Positions 33,346 through 41,477 of a stretch of DNA of 64,000 nucleotides are shown piece by piece. A program made the position numbers and the translations under genes. The stretch lies in NCBI GenBank assembly GCA_963754445.1, contig CAVWFT010000001.1:62001-126000 (forward strand). Direction: 5' to 3'. The DNA comes from Bog-473 sp963754445 (GTDB lineage Bacteria > Actinomycetota > Acidimicrobiia > Acidimicrobiales > RAAP-2). Each line of letters opens with the position of its first letter. Position 1 is the first letter of the stretch. Under the pieces are notes generated by a model, which saw only the letters and a list, made by a program, of their open reading frames with translations, had not been told where the DNA came from and did not search any database.

Positions 33346-34191
33346 GTGACGACGACCTTTCATCTCGAGACGAACGAGCCTCAGTACGGCTATTCCTACG
33401 AAGGTGCCGAAGTGCAGCTGTGCTGCCAAGGCCTGATCGCTGTGGCCGCGGGGCCGACGCCGGCTTTCGACGAACACGTATCCCGTTCGTGGTTCGAGCT
33501 CTCTCCCGTGAATGGAAAGCGGATGCTGGCCGGCGTGGGGCGAAGTCTGCCAAGTGGCGCCGATACATCGGTTTTCGAAACGAGAGAGACAATTTGGGCG
33601 AACGCTATGGCGGGCCTTGCCCCGCTCGAACTCGCCGAAGCGAGCGCACCCGTTGCTGACTGTGCGTATGCCCTGGTCGACTCGACCATCGGCCGTGTTG
33701 AGCTGGGGCGATCAGGATGCGGAACAAGCGCATTGATCTTCGATGGAAGCGAGACTCGGCTGGTGCAGCCTGCGTCCTCCACAGTTGGCGTTGGTCACTC
33801 CGCATCATTCGAACTCCCCGCCGGGTCCACTCTGCTCTTGCTAACCCACGACCCGGCCGAACGCGCAAGGCTGGTCTCCATCGCTGGACGAACTCTTGGC
33901 GCTCGTTCTGTACGGGGTGATGAAGTGGAGGCGGTCCTGGACTGCTGCCTCGAGCTGCGGAATGGTCCGCTCAGCCAGTGCGAGTCCATCGTTGCTCTGT
34001 ATTTCAAGCGTCTCGATGGCAGCGCCGTAATGCGGAGTCCATCCGATCTGCCTCCCACCGCGGGGAATGTCGTCAACGGGGATTCCTTCGTCACCGATGA
34101 CAAATCCAAAGCCTGGCTTCATCAATCCAAACGTCGCGGCGAGCGGTGTCGACGTCGAGTCGCCGGAATGGTCGCGACACCAGAGCTCTAA
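33346..34191 (+). CDS. Degenerate SpoIIE/PP2C-like protein
   Basis: 281 residues from GTG 33346, with AAAGGAG seven bases upstream. The order of elements follows the SpoIIE phosphatase C-terminal half: CAYALVDSTIGRVELGRSGCGTSALIFDG in place of LYALxDxxxGxLxxAxAGHPPxLL, TVGVGHSASFELPAGSTLLLLTHDP in place of the xLLYTDGL strand, and SIVALYFKR as the last strand. The Asp residues that bind metal in active phosphatases are replaced (THD for TDG, CES for DDD). It may be a pseudoenzyme that binds STAS partners. The annotation is an inference from pattern. Confidence 0.5.
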   Translation: MTTTFHLETNEPQYGYSYEGAEVQLCCQGLIAVAAGPTPAFDEHVSRSWFELSPVNGKRMLAGVGRSLPSGADTSVFETRETIWANAMAGLAPLELAEASAPVADCAYALVDSTIGRVELGRSGCGTSALIFDGSETRLVQPASSTVGVGHSASFELPAGSTLLLLTHDPAERARLVSIAGRTLGARSVRGDEVEAVLDCCLELRNGPLSQCESIVALYFKRLDGSAVMRSPSDLPPTAGNVVNGDSFVTDDKSKAWLHQSKRRGERCRRRVAGMVATPEL

Positions 34192-34493
34192 GACGTGGCG
34201 GCGGTCTCCTGACGCGGATTGCGACTTTGAGCCCGATTGAGCTCGTCCAACCTTCTGTCCATGTATCCAGCCGTTTCGGATGGACCGAGAAATTCCTGGA
34301 CACGCTTAGTTCCTTCAGCTGAAACGACAGAAGCCGACATGTCATCACGGCCTCTCGAGATGGGTTGTCCTGTCCGCTCGCCGGTTTGGTGGTCTGTGGC
34401 GTGACGGATACCTCGACGTTGGTTCGAGCGCGTTCGCCCCAGCCCAACATCGCTTCGCACTAGGCCCCGTGTCCAGTTCGGTCGACCAAGAAT

Positions 34494-34538
34494 TCAGTAC
34501 CGAGTACTGAGGTGCACCGAGACGGCAGGGCTTACCTT
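34494..34538 (+). promoter_or_regulatory. LAL box copy 1 and -10, upstream of secreted protein gene
   Basis: TCAGTA (34494-34499), 5-bp spacer, TACTGA (34505-34510), then exactly 22 bp to TACCTT (34533-34538). Predicted transcription starts near 34545, giving a leader of about 105 nt before ATG 34650. The remaining 34192-34493 shows no gene. Confidence 0.75.
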
Positions 34539-34649
34539 GACATCAGCCATCGACGAGTGACTCTGGACGCGAGAGATGGACAACGTCAGCAACATGGCGG
34601 CACTCGGAGATTGCATCGTCCCAATCCAATCAGAAGGAGAGCGAATCTC

Positions 34650-35132
34650 ATGCCCAGAGTCCGTTTCGGCAAGCTGGCTGCAGGTGTTACGTTGCCGCTG
34701 GCCATAGTGGCTGTCGGTCCGAGCATCGCGACGGCGGCACCTGCGAGTGGCAAGGTCTCTGGTTCGCCGGCACGCATCGTCGCAGGGGCCGCGTTCGGAT
34801 CGCAGGCATTCTCGCCCTCTGTCCCGGTGACCAAGATCAAAGGCGAAGGCAAGACGGCCGTGTTTAAGCCGTCGTCGTTCACGGTGAGCGAAGATACGAC
34901 CGGAGACTGTGAGGAGTCGCCGATGTTCGCTTCGTTCATCATCAAGAACACGGGAACCTCGACGGCGTACCTCACGTTCGAAGGGGGTTCCGTGGGGTCC
35001 ATCTCAAAGGGTCAAAGCACTCCGGTCTGCATCACGGGCCAAACTGCGGGGACGCAACTGACTTTGAACCTCTCCAACAAGAAAAACACGAAAACGTATT
35101 CGGGTGAGGTTACTGTGACGACCTCGGACTAG
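34650..35132 (+). CDS. Small secreted protein of unknown function (LAL-box gene)
   Basis: 160 residues from ATG 34650, with AAGGAGA nine bases upstream. A signal peptide covers about 1-32 (GKLAAGVTLPLAIVAVGPSIATAAPAS). The mature protein reads as a beta-sandwich: FKPSSFTVSEDTTGDCEESPM, FIIKNTGTSTAYLTFEG, SIPKG-like SISKGQSTPVCITGQTAGTQLTLNLSNKK, and YSGEVTVTTSD, with one likely disulphide between the two Cys. No catalytic motif. It is convergent with the LAL regulator and carries its box. Confidence 0.8.
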   Translation: MPRVRFGKLAAGVTLPLAIVAVGPSIATAAPASGKVSGSPARIVAGAAFGSQAFSPSVPVTKIKGEGKTAVFKPSSFTVSEDTTGDCEESPMFASFIIKNTGTSTAYLTFEGGSVGSISKGQSTPVCITGQTAGTQLTLNLSNKKNTKTYSGEVTVTTSD

Positions 35133-35158
35133 CTTTGTTCCGGTCGAGCTAGTCGAGG
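35122..35158. terminator. Bidirectional hairpin over two convergent stop codons
   Basis: CCTCGGACTAGCT and AGCTAGTCGAGG pair with one bulged G; the core GACTAGCT/AGCTAGTC is perfect. The stem includes the stop codons of both convergent genes. There is no U-tract. Confidence 0.5.
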
Positions 35159-37755
35159 AAACTGGCCAGGGCTGAACTCAGTTCGTCCCGAGCGGTCAAC
35201 CCCAGCTTGGCAAACGCCCCGTAAAGATGGCTCTCGACCGTCCTCACTGACAACGACAGAGCACGAGCGATTTCCGCATTTGTAGCTCCCTGCGCGGCCA
35301 AGAGCGCGACTTCGCGTTGGCGGCGGCTAAGGGGTTCCACCTCATCGGGCCAAGTCGTCGTCAGCCGTATCTTTGCCCCTTCGCACAAGAGCGACATCTC
35401 TTGTGATCTCTTTGCGGCCTTGGTGGATCGAGCCCGCAAGCCTTCACGTCGATACGCCGCTGAGGCCGCGGCCCAGAGTTCCGATGCCATGAGCGAATAC
35501 TTCATTTGGGTGAACGTCGAAGCGGCCAATTCGAGATCCTTGCCACGATCGGAGAGCACGGCCCGGGCGTGGGACCCGACGGCCTCCGCCAATGAGCCTT
35601 CGACAGAGTCAGCGACGTCCTCAGCTCGGGCGGCCGCGTTGGTGGCGCCCAGGCGGAGCAGGTCGTCGAGAATGATCATTTCGAAGCAGCGCTGCCCTCG
35701 CTCGAGTGCCATGTCTGCTGCGACCCAAAGTTCCTGAATCGCGTCAGTGAGCCGTCCATCCCGGGCAATAACCCAGGCGAGGGCCCGTCGTTCGTCAACG
35801 AGAAAGCTCAAGCGGTCGTTACCACGCAGAGCCATTGACTCAGTGCGTGCCGCCGCCGCTGGCGCCGCGTGTCCGAGAAGTGCCTCTCCTTCAGCGAGCA
35901 AAGCGAGACACCATGATCCATAGCTCGGTTCATCCCGGAGGGCGAGCGCTGCCTCCTTGAGTGAGCGGACAGCACTCGCCACTTTTCCCTCGAACAAAAG
36001 AAACCGGCCTCGATACATGTTCAAATATGGGCGCTGCTCTGAGGGAACTCCTGATGAGGCCGAGGCGAAGTCGAGAAGGTCCAACGCCTCAGAGGCCCGA
36101 CCGGCAAAGGCCAGCGCAGTGCATCGGCTGCCCACCGCCCAGCTGGGTGCGCGCGGAAGCTCTTCGCGCACCCGCAAGGCACACTTCAGGCCGGCCTCCG
36201 TGAGGGAGAGCGCCTCTTCGGTCTTGCCCCTCATTACCAGGCTAGATGCGACAGCGGTCAAGGATCGGACAAAGACGCGATCGTCGTCCATAGCTCGTAT
36301 CGCGCTCATACCCAACTCGATGGCTTCCTCGTATCTGCAGACGAAGGCATGCAGCGTGGCCCGATGGCATCGGATCAAGACGCGCGTCGTCAGATCGACA
36401 GCGGAACGTTCGATTTGGTCCATCAGTGCAAGAGCGTCGTCGAATCGCCCCAGACCATGGCCCATGGCGAGCGAGAGACCATCGGCCAATCGCTCTCGGG
36501 CATTGTCATCGGGTTCATTCCCGACCAGGGGACTGAGGAGTTTGGTCGCCTCGTCGAAGCGAGCTTGGCGAACCAGCGACCATCCGAGCTCGAGTTGGGC
36601 CAGGAATGTCATTTGCTGTTTGAGTGAGCCCACGGCAAGCTCTTCGGCCAGAGGCGGGTCCGACAAGCGGTTAGCCACCTGAGCCGCTTCAGCGAGGATC
36701 ACTGGATCGACCAGTTCGCCCGAACCTTGCCAGAGCACTGCCAGCTTGAGAAGGCTCGCCGGTGAAAGCTCCGGCTCACTCCGCAGAGCTCGGGCAAGCT
36801 GTTGGTTGAGCTCACGCCGGAGGAGCGATGGCATCTCCGTCCGGACGACTTCTCCGAACAGTGGGTGACTGAAGCGAACGCTTGGCGCACCTTCGCCTGC
36901 GAGGGTGATCAGGTCTCGGCGCTCGAGTTCGATCAGGACCCCGTCACCAGCCATTCGTTCAGCCATGGAGAGATCGAGTGGTTCTCCGACCGAGAGCAAC
37001 TCCAGAAACCGACGACCGGGATCTGTGAGACCGTCAAGGCGCCCCGCAATCGCCTCTTGAATGCGTGTCGCTGGACCAACTCCGCCGGCCCAACGCCAGA
37101 CACCGTGAATCTGCCGCAGCTCTCCTGCCTCGAGTGCATCGGCTATGAGTTCTCGGGCGAAGAGGACGTTGCCCCGGGTTGCCTCCCACATGAGATCCAA
37201 AGAGACGCTTTCGATGATGCCGTCGAGTGCTCGCTCGAGCACTTCATCGAATTCGGATTTCGATAATGCCTGGAGCTCGAGCCTTGGCACATCGCCATTT
37301 CGGCAGAGTCTGTCGAGAGCATCCGGCACCGGGGAACCGCTACGAAGTGTCAGGAGGATGGTGGCGAGACCCCGGATCGCCACGTAGTCGATGAACCCCG
37401 CAGAGAGTCCATCGAGGAGGTGCACGTCGTCTACCGCGAGGACGATCGGGTGTCCGTCGGCGCGGCGCAGCAGGTGTTGGCCGAGGACATTCAAAAGGTC
37501 AATCGGGTCGACATCGTGCAGATTGCTGGGAAGAAGCTGAGCCAATGCGCCAAAGGGAAGGGGCCGTACTGATTCCGACGCGGTGATCCATTCGAGGTGA
37601 TGGTCAGGCGTGGTGATGAGGACCTCGCGAAGCAATCGCGTTTTACCGACGCCCGCCTGCCCGGCGACGAGCACACCGGGTCGCTTCGGGTCTTCTATCG
37701 CATCGGAGATGAAACGTTGTTCCGCGGCGCGTCCCACCATCGGCCATCTACCCAT
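35149..37755 (-). CDS. Large ATP-binding LuxR-family regulator (LAL/MalT-like)
   Basis: 868 residues. The N-terminal AAA/STAND ATPase has Walker A VAGQAGVGKTRLLREV (about 29-44) and Walker B HPIVLAVDDVHLLDG, followed by TLRSGSPVP. A long helical TPR-like middle (about 380-790) follows, and the C-terminal LuxR HTH is LSRRQREVALLAAQGATNAEIARALSLSVRTVESHLYGAFAKLGL. Such regulators bind ATP and an inducer, oligomerise, and activate promoters from sites near -42. Its upstream region has the TCAGTA-N5-TACTGA box found at three nearby promoters, so it is the obvious candidate to bind it. Confidence 0.92.
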   Translation of the reverse strand: MGRWPMVGRAAEQRFISDAIEDPKRPGVLVAGQAGVGKTRLLREVLITTPDHHLEWITASESVRPLPFGALAQLLPSNLHDVDPIDLLNVLGQHLLRRADGHPIVLAVDDVHLLDGLSAGFIDYVAIRGLATILLTLRSGSPVPDALDRLCRNGDVPRLELQALSKSEFDEVLERALDGIIESVSLDLMWEATRGNVLFARELIADALEAGELRQIHGVWRWAGGVGPATRIQEAIAGRLDGLTDPGRRFLELLSVGEPLDLSMAERMAGDGVLIELERRDLITLAGEGAPSVRFSHPLFGEVVRTEMPSLLRRELNQQLARALRSEPELSPASLLKLAVLWQGSGELVDPVILAEAAQVANRLSDPPLAEELAVGSLKQQMTFLAQLELGWSLVRQARFDEATKLLSPLVGNEPDDNARERLADGLSLAMGHGLGRFDDALALMDQIERSAVDLTTRVLIRCHRATLHAFVCRYEEAIELGMSAIRAMDDDRVFVRSLTAVASSLVMRGKTEEALSLTEAGLKCALRVREELPRAPSWAVGSRCTALAFAGRASEALDLLDFASASSGVPSEQRPYLNMYRGRFLLFEGKVASAVRSLKEAALALRDEPSYGSWCLALLAEGEALLGHAAPAAAARTESMALRGNDRLSFLVDERRALAWVIARDGRLTDAIQELWVAADMALERGQRCFEMIILDDLLRLGATNAAARAEDVADSVEGSLAEAVGSHARAVLSDRGKDLELAASTFTQMKYSLMASELWAAASAAYRREGLRARSTKAAKRSQEMSLLCEGAKIRLTTTWPDEVEPLSRRQREVALLAAQGATNAEIARALSLSVRTVESHLYGAFAKLGLTARDELSSALASFLD

Positions 37756-37764
37756 GTTTTAGTC

Positions 37765-37788
37765 TTACCCGCGCCGTGGCAAAAAATC
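37765..37788 (-). promoter_or_regulatory. Candidate SigB/SigF-type promoter of the LAL regulator
   Basis: On the minus strand GATT (37788-37785), 14-bp spacer, GGGTAA (37770-37765), 9 bases before the ATG at 37755. The -35 overlaps the edge of LAL box copy 4, so the box could also control the regulator itself. Confidence 0.4.
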
Positions 37789-37831
37789 AGTAGCTCCTAC
37801 TGAGAGCATCACATCAGTTCTCGGGCACCCT
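37787..37831 (+). promoter_or_regulatory. LAL box copy 4 and -10, between regulator and sigma-like gene
   Basis: TCAGTA (37787-37792), 5-bp spacer, TACTGA (37798-37803), 22 bp, CACCCT (37826-37831). The GTG start at 37838 is 6 bases after this -10-like element, which implies a leaderless transcript for the plus-strand gene. Confidence 0.65.
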
Positions 37832-37837
37832 TGAACC

Positions 37838-38071
37838 GTGGAGCCCACCGATCTTGATGACCTACCGAGGGCCTATCGAATCGGACTGCGCCTGCGAGAA
37901 CTGGGAGCCGGCGATGACCTGATTGGTGAGTGTCTGGGAATGGATCCGTCGGGCGTATCGACCCTCGTCGAGATCGGTCGACAGAAGTTGGAATCCTTGC
38001 ATCGATCTGAACGACAGAGCAGCAATCATGGTTCGTATCAGGATGCACCGCCGGCCGTTGGCGACCTCTGA
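37838..38071 (+). CDS. 77-residue sigma-region-4-like small protein
   Basis: GTG start. The sequence DLDDLPRAYRIGLRLRELGAGDDLIGECLGMDPSGVSTLVEIGRQKLESL resembles the helix-turn-helix of sigma-70 region 4.2 (LPxxYRxxLxLRxLG...IAxxLG), without other sigma domains. The tail after about residue 57 is polar. I recall similar short proteins next to regulators in actinobacteria but know no characterised one. It is divergent from the LAL regulator gene and shares its box, so it may bind DNA or RNA polymerase within the same circuit. Confidence 0.7.
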   Translation: MEPTDLDDLPRAYRIGLRLRELGAGDDLIGECLGMDPSGVSTLVEIGRQKLESLHRSERQSSNHGSYQDAPPAVGDL

Positions 38072-38173
38072 GGAACTTCTCGCACGGTTCGTCGTGTGAG
38101 CGCGGCTCGCCGTGTTCTCCAGGCCGTGCAGTCGATTCCCAGACCGACAGCCGAGAGAGCGAAATGGAAGATT

Positions 38174-38218
38174 TCAGTACCTGCTACTGAAGTGCCCTCA
38201 GGTCGAACTTCGTACCAT
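38174..38218 (+). promoter_or_regulatory. LAL box copy 2 and -10, upstream of membrane protein gene
   Basis: TCAGTA (38174-38179), 5-bp spacer, TACTGA (38185-38190), 22 bp, TACCAT (38213-38218). The start would fall near 38225. AGTGCCCT follows the box, as GGTGCCCT follows copy 3. Confidence 0.75.
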
Positions 38219-38259
38219 CAAGCGAAGTGATCGGAGATCCGCAAATGAAAGGAGTAACG

Positions 38260-38946
38260 GTGGCGCACGTGGACCTTGGCCAGCATCGACACTGCGAAGG
38301 AGAAGCCAGCGCGGATGATGGCCAACGACGTTGGGTTGGCCTCGCAGGGCTCGTCCTCGTCTTCGTTCTCCTCGTCACGGTCTTCGCCACACCAGAGAAT
38401 CCAGCGGCGACTGCCGGGCCGGCGAAGGTGGCGAGTTTCGTGCAACACCACCGGACTGGATTTTACCTCAACGCTTATTTGACGTCTCTCGCTGTCTTGA
38501 TTGCTGCATCGTTCCTCTGGTATCTCCGTGACGTCGTCTCTCCAGATGTCTCCGGCCGACGCTTGGCCAACCTGGGCTTCGCGGGCGGGCTGCTGTTTGT
38601 CGTGGGCGGCATATTGAGCGCCGGCTCGTCATACGCGATGGCTGATGTCGCCAACCACGCCGCTCCGAGCGTGCTGCAGATGTTGAACATTCTTTCCCAG
38701 GATGTCAGCAGCTTCGCCGGCGCTGCGACGGCTCTGCTCATAGGCGCCACCAGCCTTGGCCTCCTGCAGAGCAAGGCCCTACCGGGCTGGCTCGGGTATT
38801 TCGGACTCGTGCTCGCGGCGATTACTTTCGCTCTTCCAGGCCTGGGCCTCCTCGGAGTCGCACTGTGGTGGCTCGTCGTCAGCATTGTGATTCTGCTCAC
38901 GTCGAGAAGCCGGAAGGTCACTGGACACCTTGATCCCGTGATGTGA
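38260..38946 (+). CDS. Six-helix membrane protein (LAL-box gene)
   Basis: 228 residues from GTG 38260, chosen because AAAGGAG ends 5 bases upstream; GTG 38227 and ATG 38245 are in frame, and 38227 would fit a leaderless mRNA. Hydrophobic segments: LAGLVLVFVLLVTVFA, AYLTSLAVLIAASFLWYL, NLGFAGGLLFVVGGILSAG, FAGAATALLIGATSLGLL, LGYFGLVLAAITFALPGLG and LLGVALWWLVVSIVILLTS. A His-rich N-terminus (HVDLGQHRHCEGE) precedes them. It resembles uncharacterised actinobacterial membrane proteins of the DUF4386 kind. Function unknown. Confidence 0.8.
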   Translation: MAHVDLGQHRHCEGEASADDGQRRWVGLAGLVLVFVLLVTVFATPENPAATAGPAKVASFVQHHRTGFYLNAYLTSLAVLIAASFLWYLRDVVSPDVSGRRLANLGFAGGLLFVVGGILSAGSSYAMADVANHAAPSVLQMLNILSQDVSSFAGAATALLIGATSLGLLQSKALPGWLGYFGLVLAAITFALPGLGLLGVALWWLVVSIVILLTSRSRKVTGHLDPVM

Positions 38947-39053
38947 AGTTGCTGCGATGTGCGCCGGAACCGGGCCCTTCGTGGCTCAGCCGAGCCCTGA
39001 ATCCTCAGAGAGAATGCGTTCGGAACGGACAACTGATTGAAAGGTGACAACAA

Positions 39054-39638
39054 ATGAAGCGTGTGCGAGTCTCGTCTCTTCTTGGTGCATCGGCAATCGC
39101 GATCGTCGCCGTCACCGTGGTGGGTGGAACTGGAGCGGCAAACAACGTCATCGCCGCAGGAGCGAACCCTGGCCCAGCGTCCGCGAGGACCCCGAGTGCG
39201 GCGATCTCCTCGGCGGTACACCCAACCGCAGTGGGCGCTGGGAAACAAACGCTGTTGGCCACGTACATCGAATCGGGCAACGGCGATGGAGAGACTCTCG
39301 CGCCGGAGCAATCGTCGGCGCTCGATTCGTTGAACAAAGTGACGTGTCCATCAGGGGACACGTGCACGATCACGGCCACTATCAGTGTCCAGTTGGTCGA
39401 CCACAACAAGGATGCCGGCAATTTGTACTGCGTGCCATGGGAGCTCGACGGGAACGAAGCGGGCGAGCAGGGTCCGTTCATCGGCGAGACATCGACCGAC
39501 GGGCTTTTGACCGGCGATACGTGGACTGATCAGCAGTCCGGTGTCACGGCGGGCAAGCACACCGTGCAGAGCTTTGTTTTTACACAGAAGGGAGCCAGTC
39601 TCGGTTCGTGGACGGTGACGTACAACGTGTACGTCTGA
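39054..39638 (+). CDS. Secreted protein of unknown function
   Basis: 194 residues with GAAAGG before the ATG. The signal peptide (about 1-30) is SSLLGASAIAIVAVTVVGGTGAAN. The mature protein is a likely beta-sandwich: TLLATYIESGNGDGETL, KVTCPSGDTCTITATISVQLVDHN, LYCVPWELDG, and the last strands KHTVQSFVFTQ and SWTVTYNVYV. Three Cys suggest at least one disulphide. It lies 107 bp after the membrane protein gene on the same strand and may share its LAL-box promoter. Confidence 0.75.
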   Translation: MKRVRVSSLLGASAIAIVAVTVVGGTGAANNVIAAGANPGPASARTPSAAISSAVHPTAVGAGKQTLLATYIESGNGDGETLAPEQSSALDSLNKVTCPSGDTCTITATISVQLVDHNKDAGNLYCVPWELDGNEAGEQGPFIGETSTDGLLTGDTWTDQQSGVTAGKHTVQSFVFTQKGASLGSWTVTYNVYV

Positions 39639-39864
39639 GTGCTTAGAGCCTCACCTGGTCCGGCACTTCGATCGATGTCGAGAAGCACCATCTCGCGGTG
39701 TGAGATCACCACATCGCCCTTCGTGGAGAAAAGTTGGCGAAGATTCTTCCAAAGCGATGAGAGGGATAGATGCTGCAGCGTGAAATGTGAAAGCGTAAGT
39801 GTCACAGCGTCCCGGCCTCCGGAGCCGCATGCCCTTTCGGATCCCTGGAGCGAACCTTCGGAAT

Positions 39865-39909
39865 TCAGTATCCGCTACTGAGGTGCCCTCTCGTTGCCAC
39901 TCGTACCAT
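39865..39909 (+). promoter_or_regulatory. LAL box copy 3 and -10, upstream of the NTF2-fold pair
   Basis: TCAGTA (39865-39870), 5-bp spacer, TACTGA (39876-39881), 22 bp, TACCAT (39904-39909). ATG 39917 is 7 bases after the -10, so the mRNA should be leaderless. The -10 context CTCGTACCATC matches copy 2 closely. Confidence 0.78.
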
Positions 39910-39916
39910 CGAGCCC

Positions 39917-40303
39917 ATGACAGTTGCGAACATCGAGGTCATCAAACGAATCTATGAGGCGTTTGCTCGTCAGGATCTTGAAGGTGTGTTGGCTCTGGTC
40001 GATACCGAGTGTGTGGTTACCCAGGACGCATCACTTCCGTGGGGCGGCCGCTATGTCGGGCACGACGGCGTCAGTACATTTGCCTTCGCACTGATGGAAT
40101 CGTCCGATTCGGCCGTCATCGTTGAGTCGCTGTTCGAAGCCGATGGTCGTGTGATCCAGTGTGGCCGATCGAGGGGTACGGTGCGGGCAAACGGCAAGGT
40201 GTTCGACGTCCCGGAAGTGCACATCTGGACAGTGAAGGACGGAAAGGTTCTGGCCGCCCACTTCGCCATTGACACACCCGCGATGCTCGCCGCCTTGGCG
40301 TAA
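39917..40303 (+). CDS. SnoaL-like NTF2-fold protein A
   Basis: 128 residues. SnoaL pattern: VIKRIYEAFARQDLEGVLALVDTECVVTQ, WGGRYVGHDGVSTFAFAL, FEADGRVIQCGRSRGTVRANGKVFDVPEVHIWTVKDGKVLAAHFAID. The fold forms a cone-shaped pocket used by isomerases, cyclases and many uncharacterised proteins; no catalytic Asp/His set can be assigned with confidence. It is the first gene of a pair and is predicted to be leaderless. The second gene follows after 14 bp. Confidence 0.88.
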   Translation: MTVANIEVIKRIYEAFARQDLEGVLALVDTECVVTQDASLPWGGRYVGHDGVSTFAFALMESSDSAVIVESLFEADGRVIQCGRSRGTVRANGKVFDVPEVHIWTVKDGKVLAAHFAIDTPAMLAALA

Positions 40304-40317
40304 GGGGAGGTGAACAC

Positions 40318-40689
40318 ATGGAACCTGGGGATCTTCATCGCTCCGTAGAGGAGGCATTTAATGCGGGCGACACCGAGGCGCTCGTCGACCTTTATGAAGA
40401 AGGGGCCGCCATGGCAACCCCCGACGGCACATTCCTGAACGGCCGAGATGCAATCCGTGAGCAATGGTCAGGTTTCGTCGCCATGGGCGGGAACATCCGG
40501 ATGACGACACGTTACGCAATAGTCGTGGGGGATACGGCGTTACTCAGCAACGACTGGTCCTTCACTGGCGCCGGCATAAAGTTGTCGTTCCGCACTGCTG
40601 AGGTGGCGCGTCGGCAGCGCGATGGGAGCTGGATGTATGTGATCGATCATCCATATGCAGCGGCGGACCTTTCCGGCGAGGGTCCCTGA
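40318..40689 (+). CDS. SnoaL/DUF4440-like NTF2-fold protein B
   Basis: 123 residues with AGGGGAGG upstream. Pattern: SVEEAFNAGDTEALVDLYEEGAAMATPDGTFLNGRDAIREQWSGFVAMGG, then YAIVVGDTALLSNDWSFTG and VARRQRDGSWMYVIDHPYA, as in DUF4440 proteins. Differences from its neighbour are large, so the two are not a recent duplication; they may form a heterodimer. Substrate unknown. Confidence 0.88.
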   Translation: MEPGDLHRSVEEAFNAGDTEALVDLYEEGAAMATPDGTFLNGRDAIREQWSGFVAMGGNIRMTTRYAIVVGDTALLSNDWSFTGAGIKLSFRTAEVARRQRDGSWMYVIDHPYAAADLSGEGP

Positions 40690-41049
40690 GGTATCCGCTC
40701 GGCCCGGCCTCCTTGACCATAGGAACCAGCGATCCGCGGCAAGCCTGTGTTGGATCCGACGCCTACAAGAAAGTTCCTGTCCGGGTCTGTCCAATCATCG
40801 TGACGCATGTCCTGACTGAAGTGCCAAAAACAAGGCTATATCTCATCCCAGGGGTTTTTGTGAAGGGTTCTCCTCAGGCGGCCTGACGAATCGCGGCCAA
40901 CTCGCACTCGTTCACGAAGCTCAGTGCGATGATGACCACCGCACCCGCGAAAACGCTCTTCACCAGGTGCTGCGACGGATTACTAGCTCATGCGAAGCCT
41001 TTGGGGATCGCCTTGCGCGCAAACACAGCGAATTGGGTTCTGTTGCAGG

Positions 41050-41415
41050 CGGAAGAAGCAACTCCAGCGCGCCATCGACCGCTTCATCGCCTATTACAAC
41101 GACGTCCGACCGCATCGGGGTATTGATCGCCGGACCCCTCGTGCGGTCCACGAGGCCCGTGAGAAGGCCACCCCGACCGCCTCGTTGGTCAAGACCGACG
41201 GGCGACGCCTGCGCCTCGACAAAGTGGACACCGCCGGCACGGTGACGCTGCGCCACAAAGGACGCCTGCACCACATCGGCATCGGTCGTCCCTACGCCGG
41301 CTGGCGCGTCGCCATGCTCATCGACGGTCTCGACATCGAAGTGGTCGGTCTCGACGGCTCGCCGCTGCGCCGCCTCGTCTTGGACCCGACCAAGGACTAC
41401 CAGCGGCTGCCCTGA
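41050..41415 (+). pseudogene. IS481-family transposase, C-terminal fragment
   Basis: KKQLQRAIDRFIAYYNDVRPHRGIDRRTPRAVHEAREKATP contains the end of the DDE integrase core (YNDVRPHRG with the region after the last acidic residue), followed by the IS481-type C-terminal domain LRHKGRLHHIGIGRPYAGWRVAMLIDGLDIEV...LDPTKDYQRLP. The first two thirds of the transposase are missing and 40690-41049 has no homology that I recognise. It is a dead remnant just inside the right tRNA-like repeat. Confidence 0.82.
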
Positions 41416-41477
41416 CCGAAAGGTCCTGGTCTACGATGTCCTGACACACCGGTCTCCGATGTCTCGCGACATCACAG

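Noticed and set aside
40806..40824. Fifth LAL box near GACTGAAGTGCC
   Set aside because: Only the right half-arm ACTGA plus AGTGCC matches; the left arm is absent and no -10 lies at 22 bp.
41458..41473. GATGTC-TCGC-GACATC inverted repeat as a specific regulatory site
   Set aside because: It follows the IS481 remnant and is more likely part of the element's end or a chance repeat; no gene uses it as a promoter.
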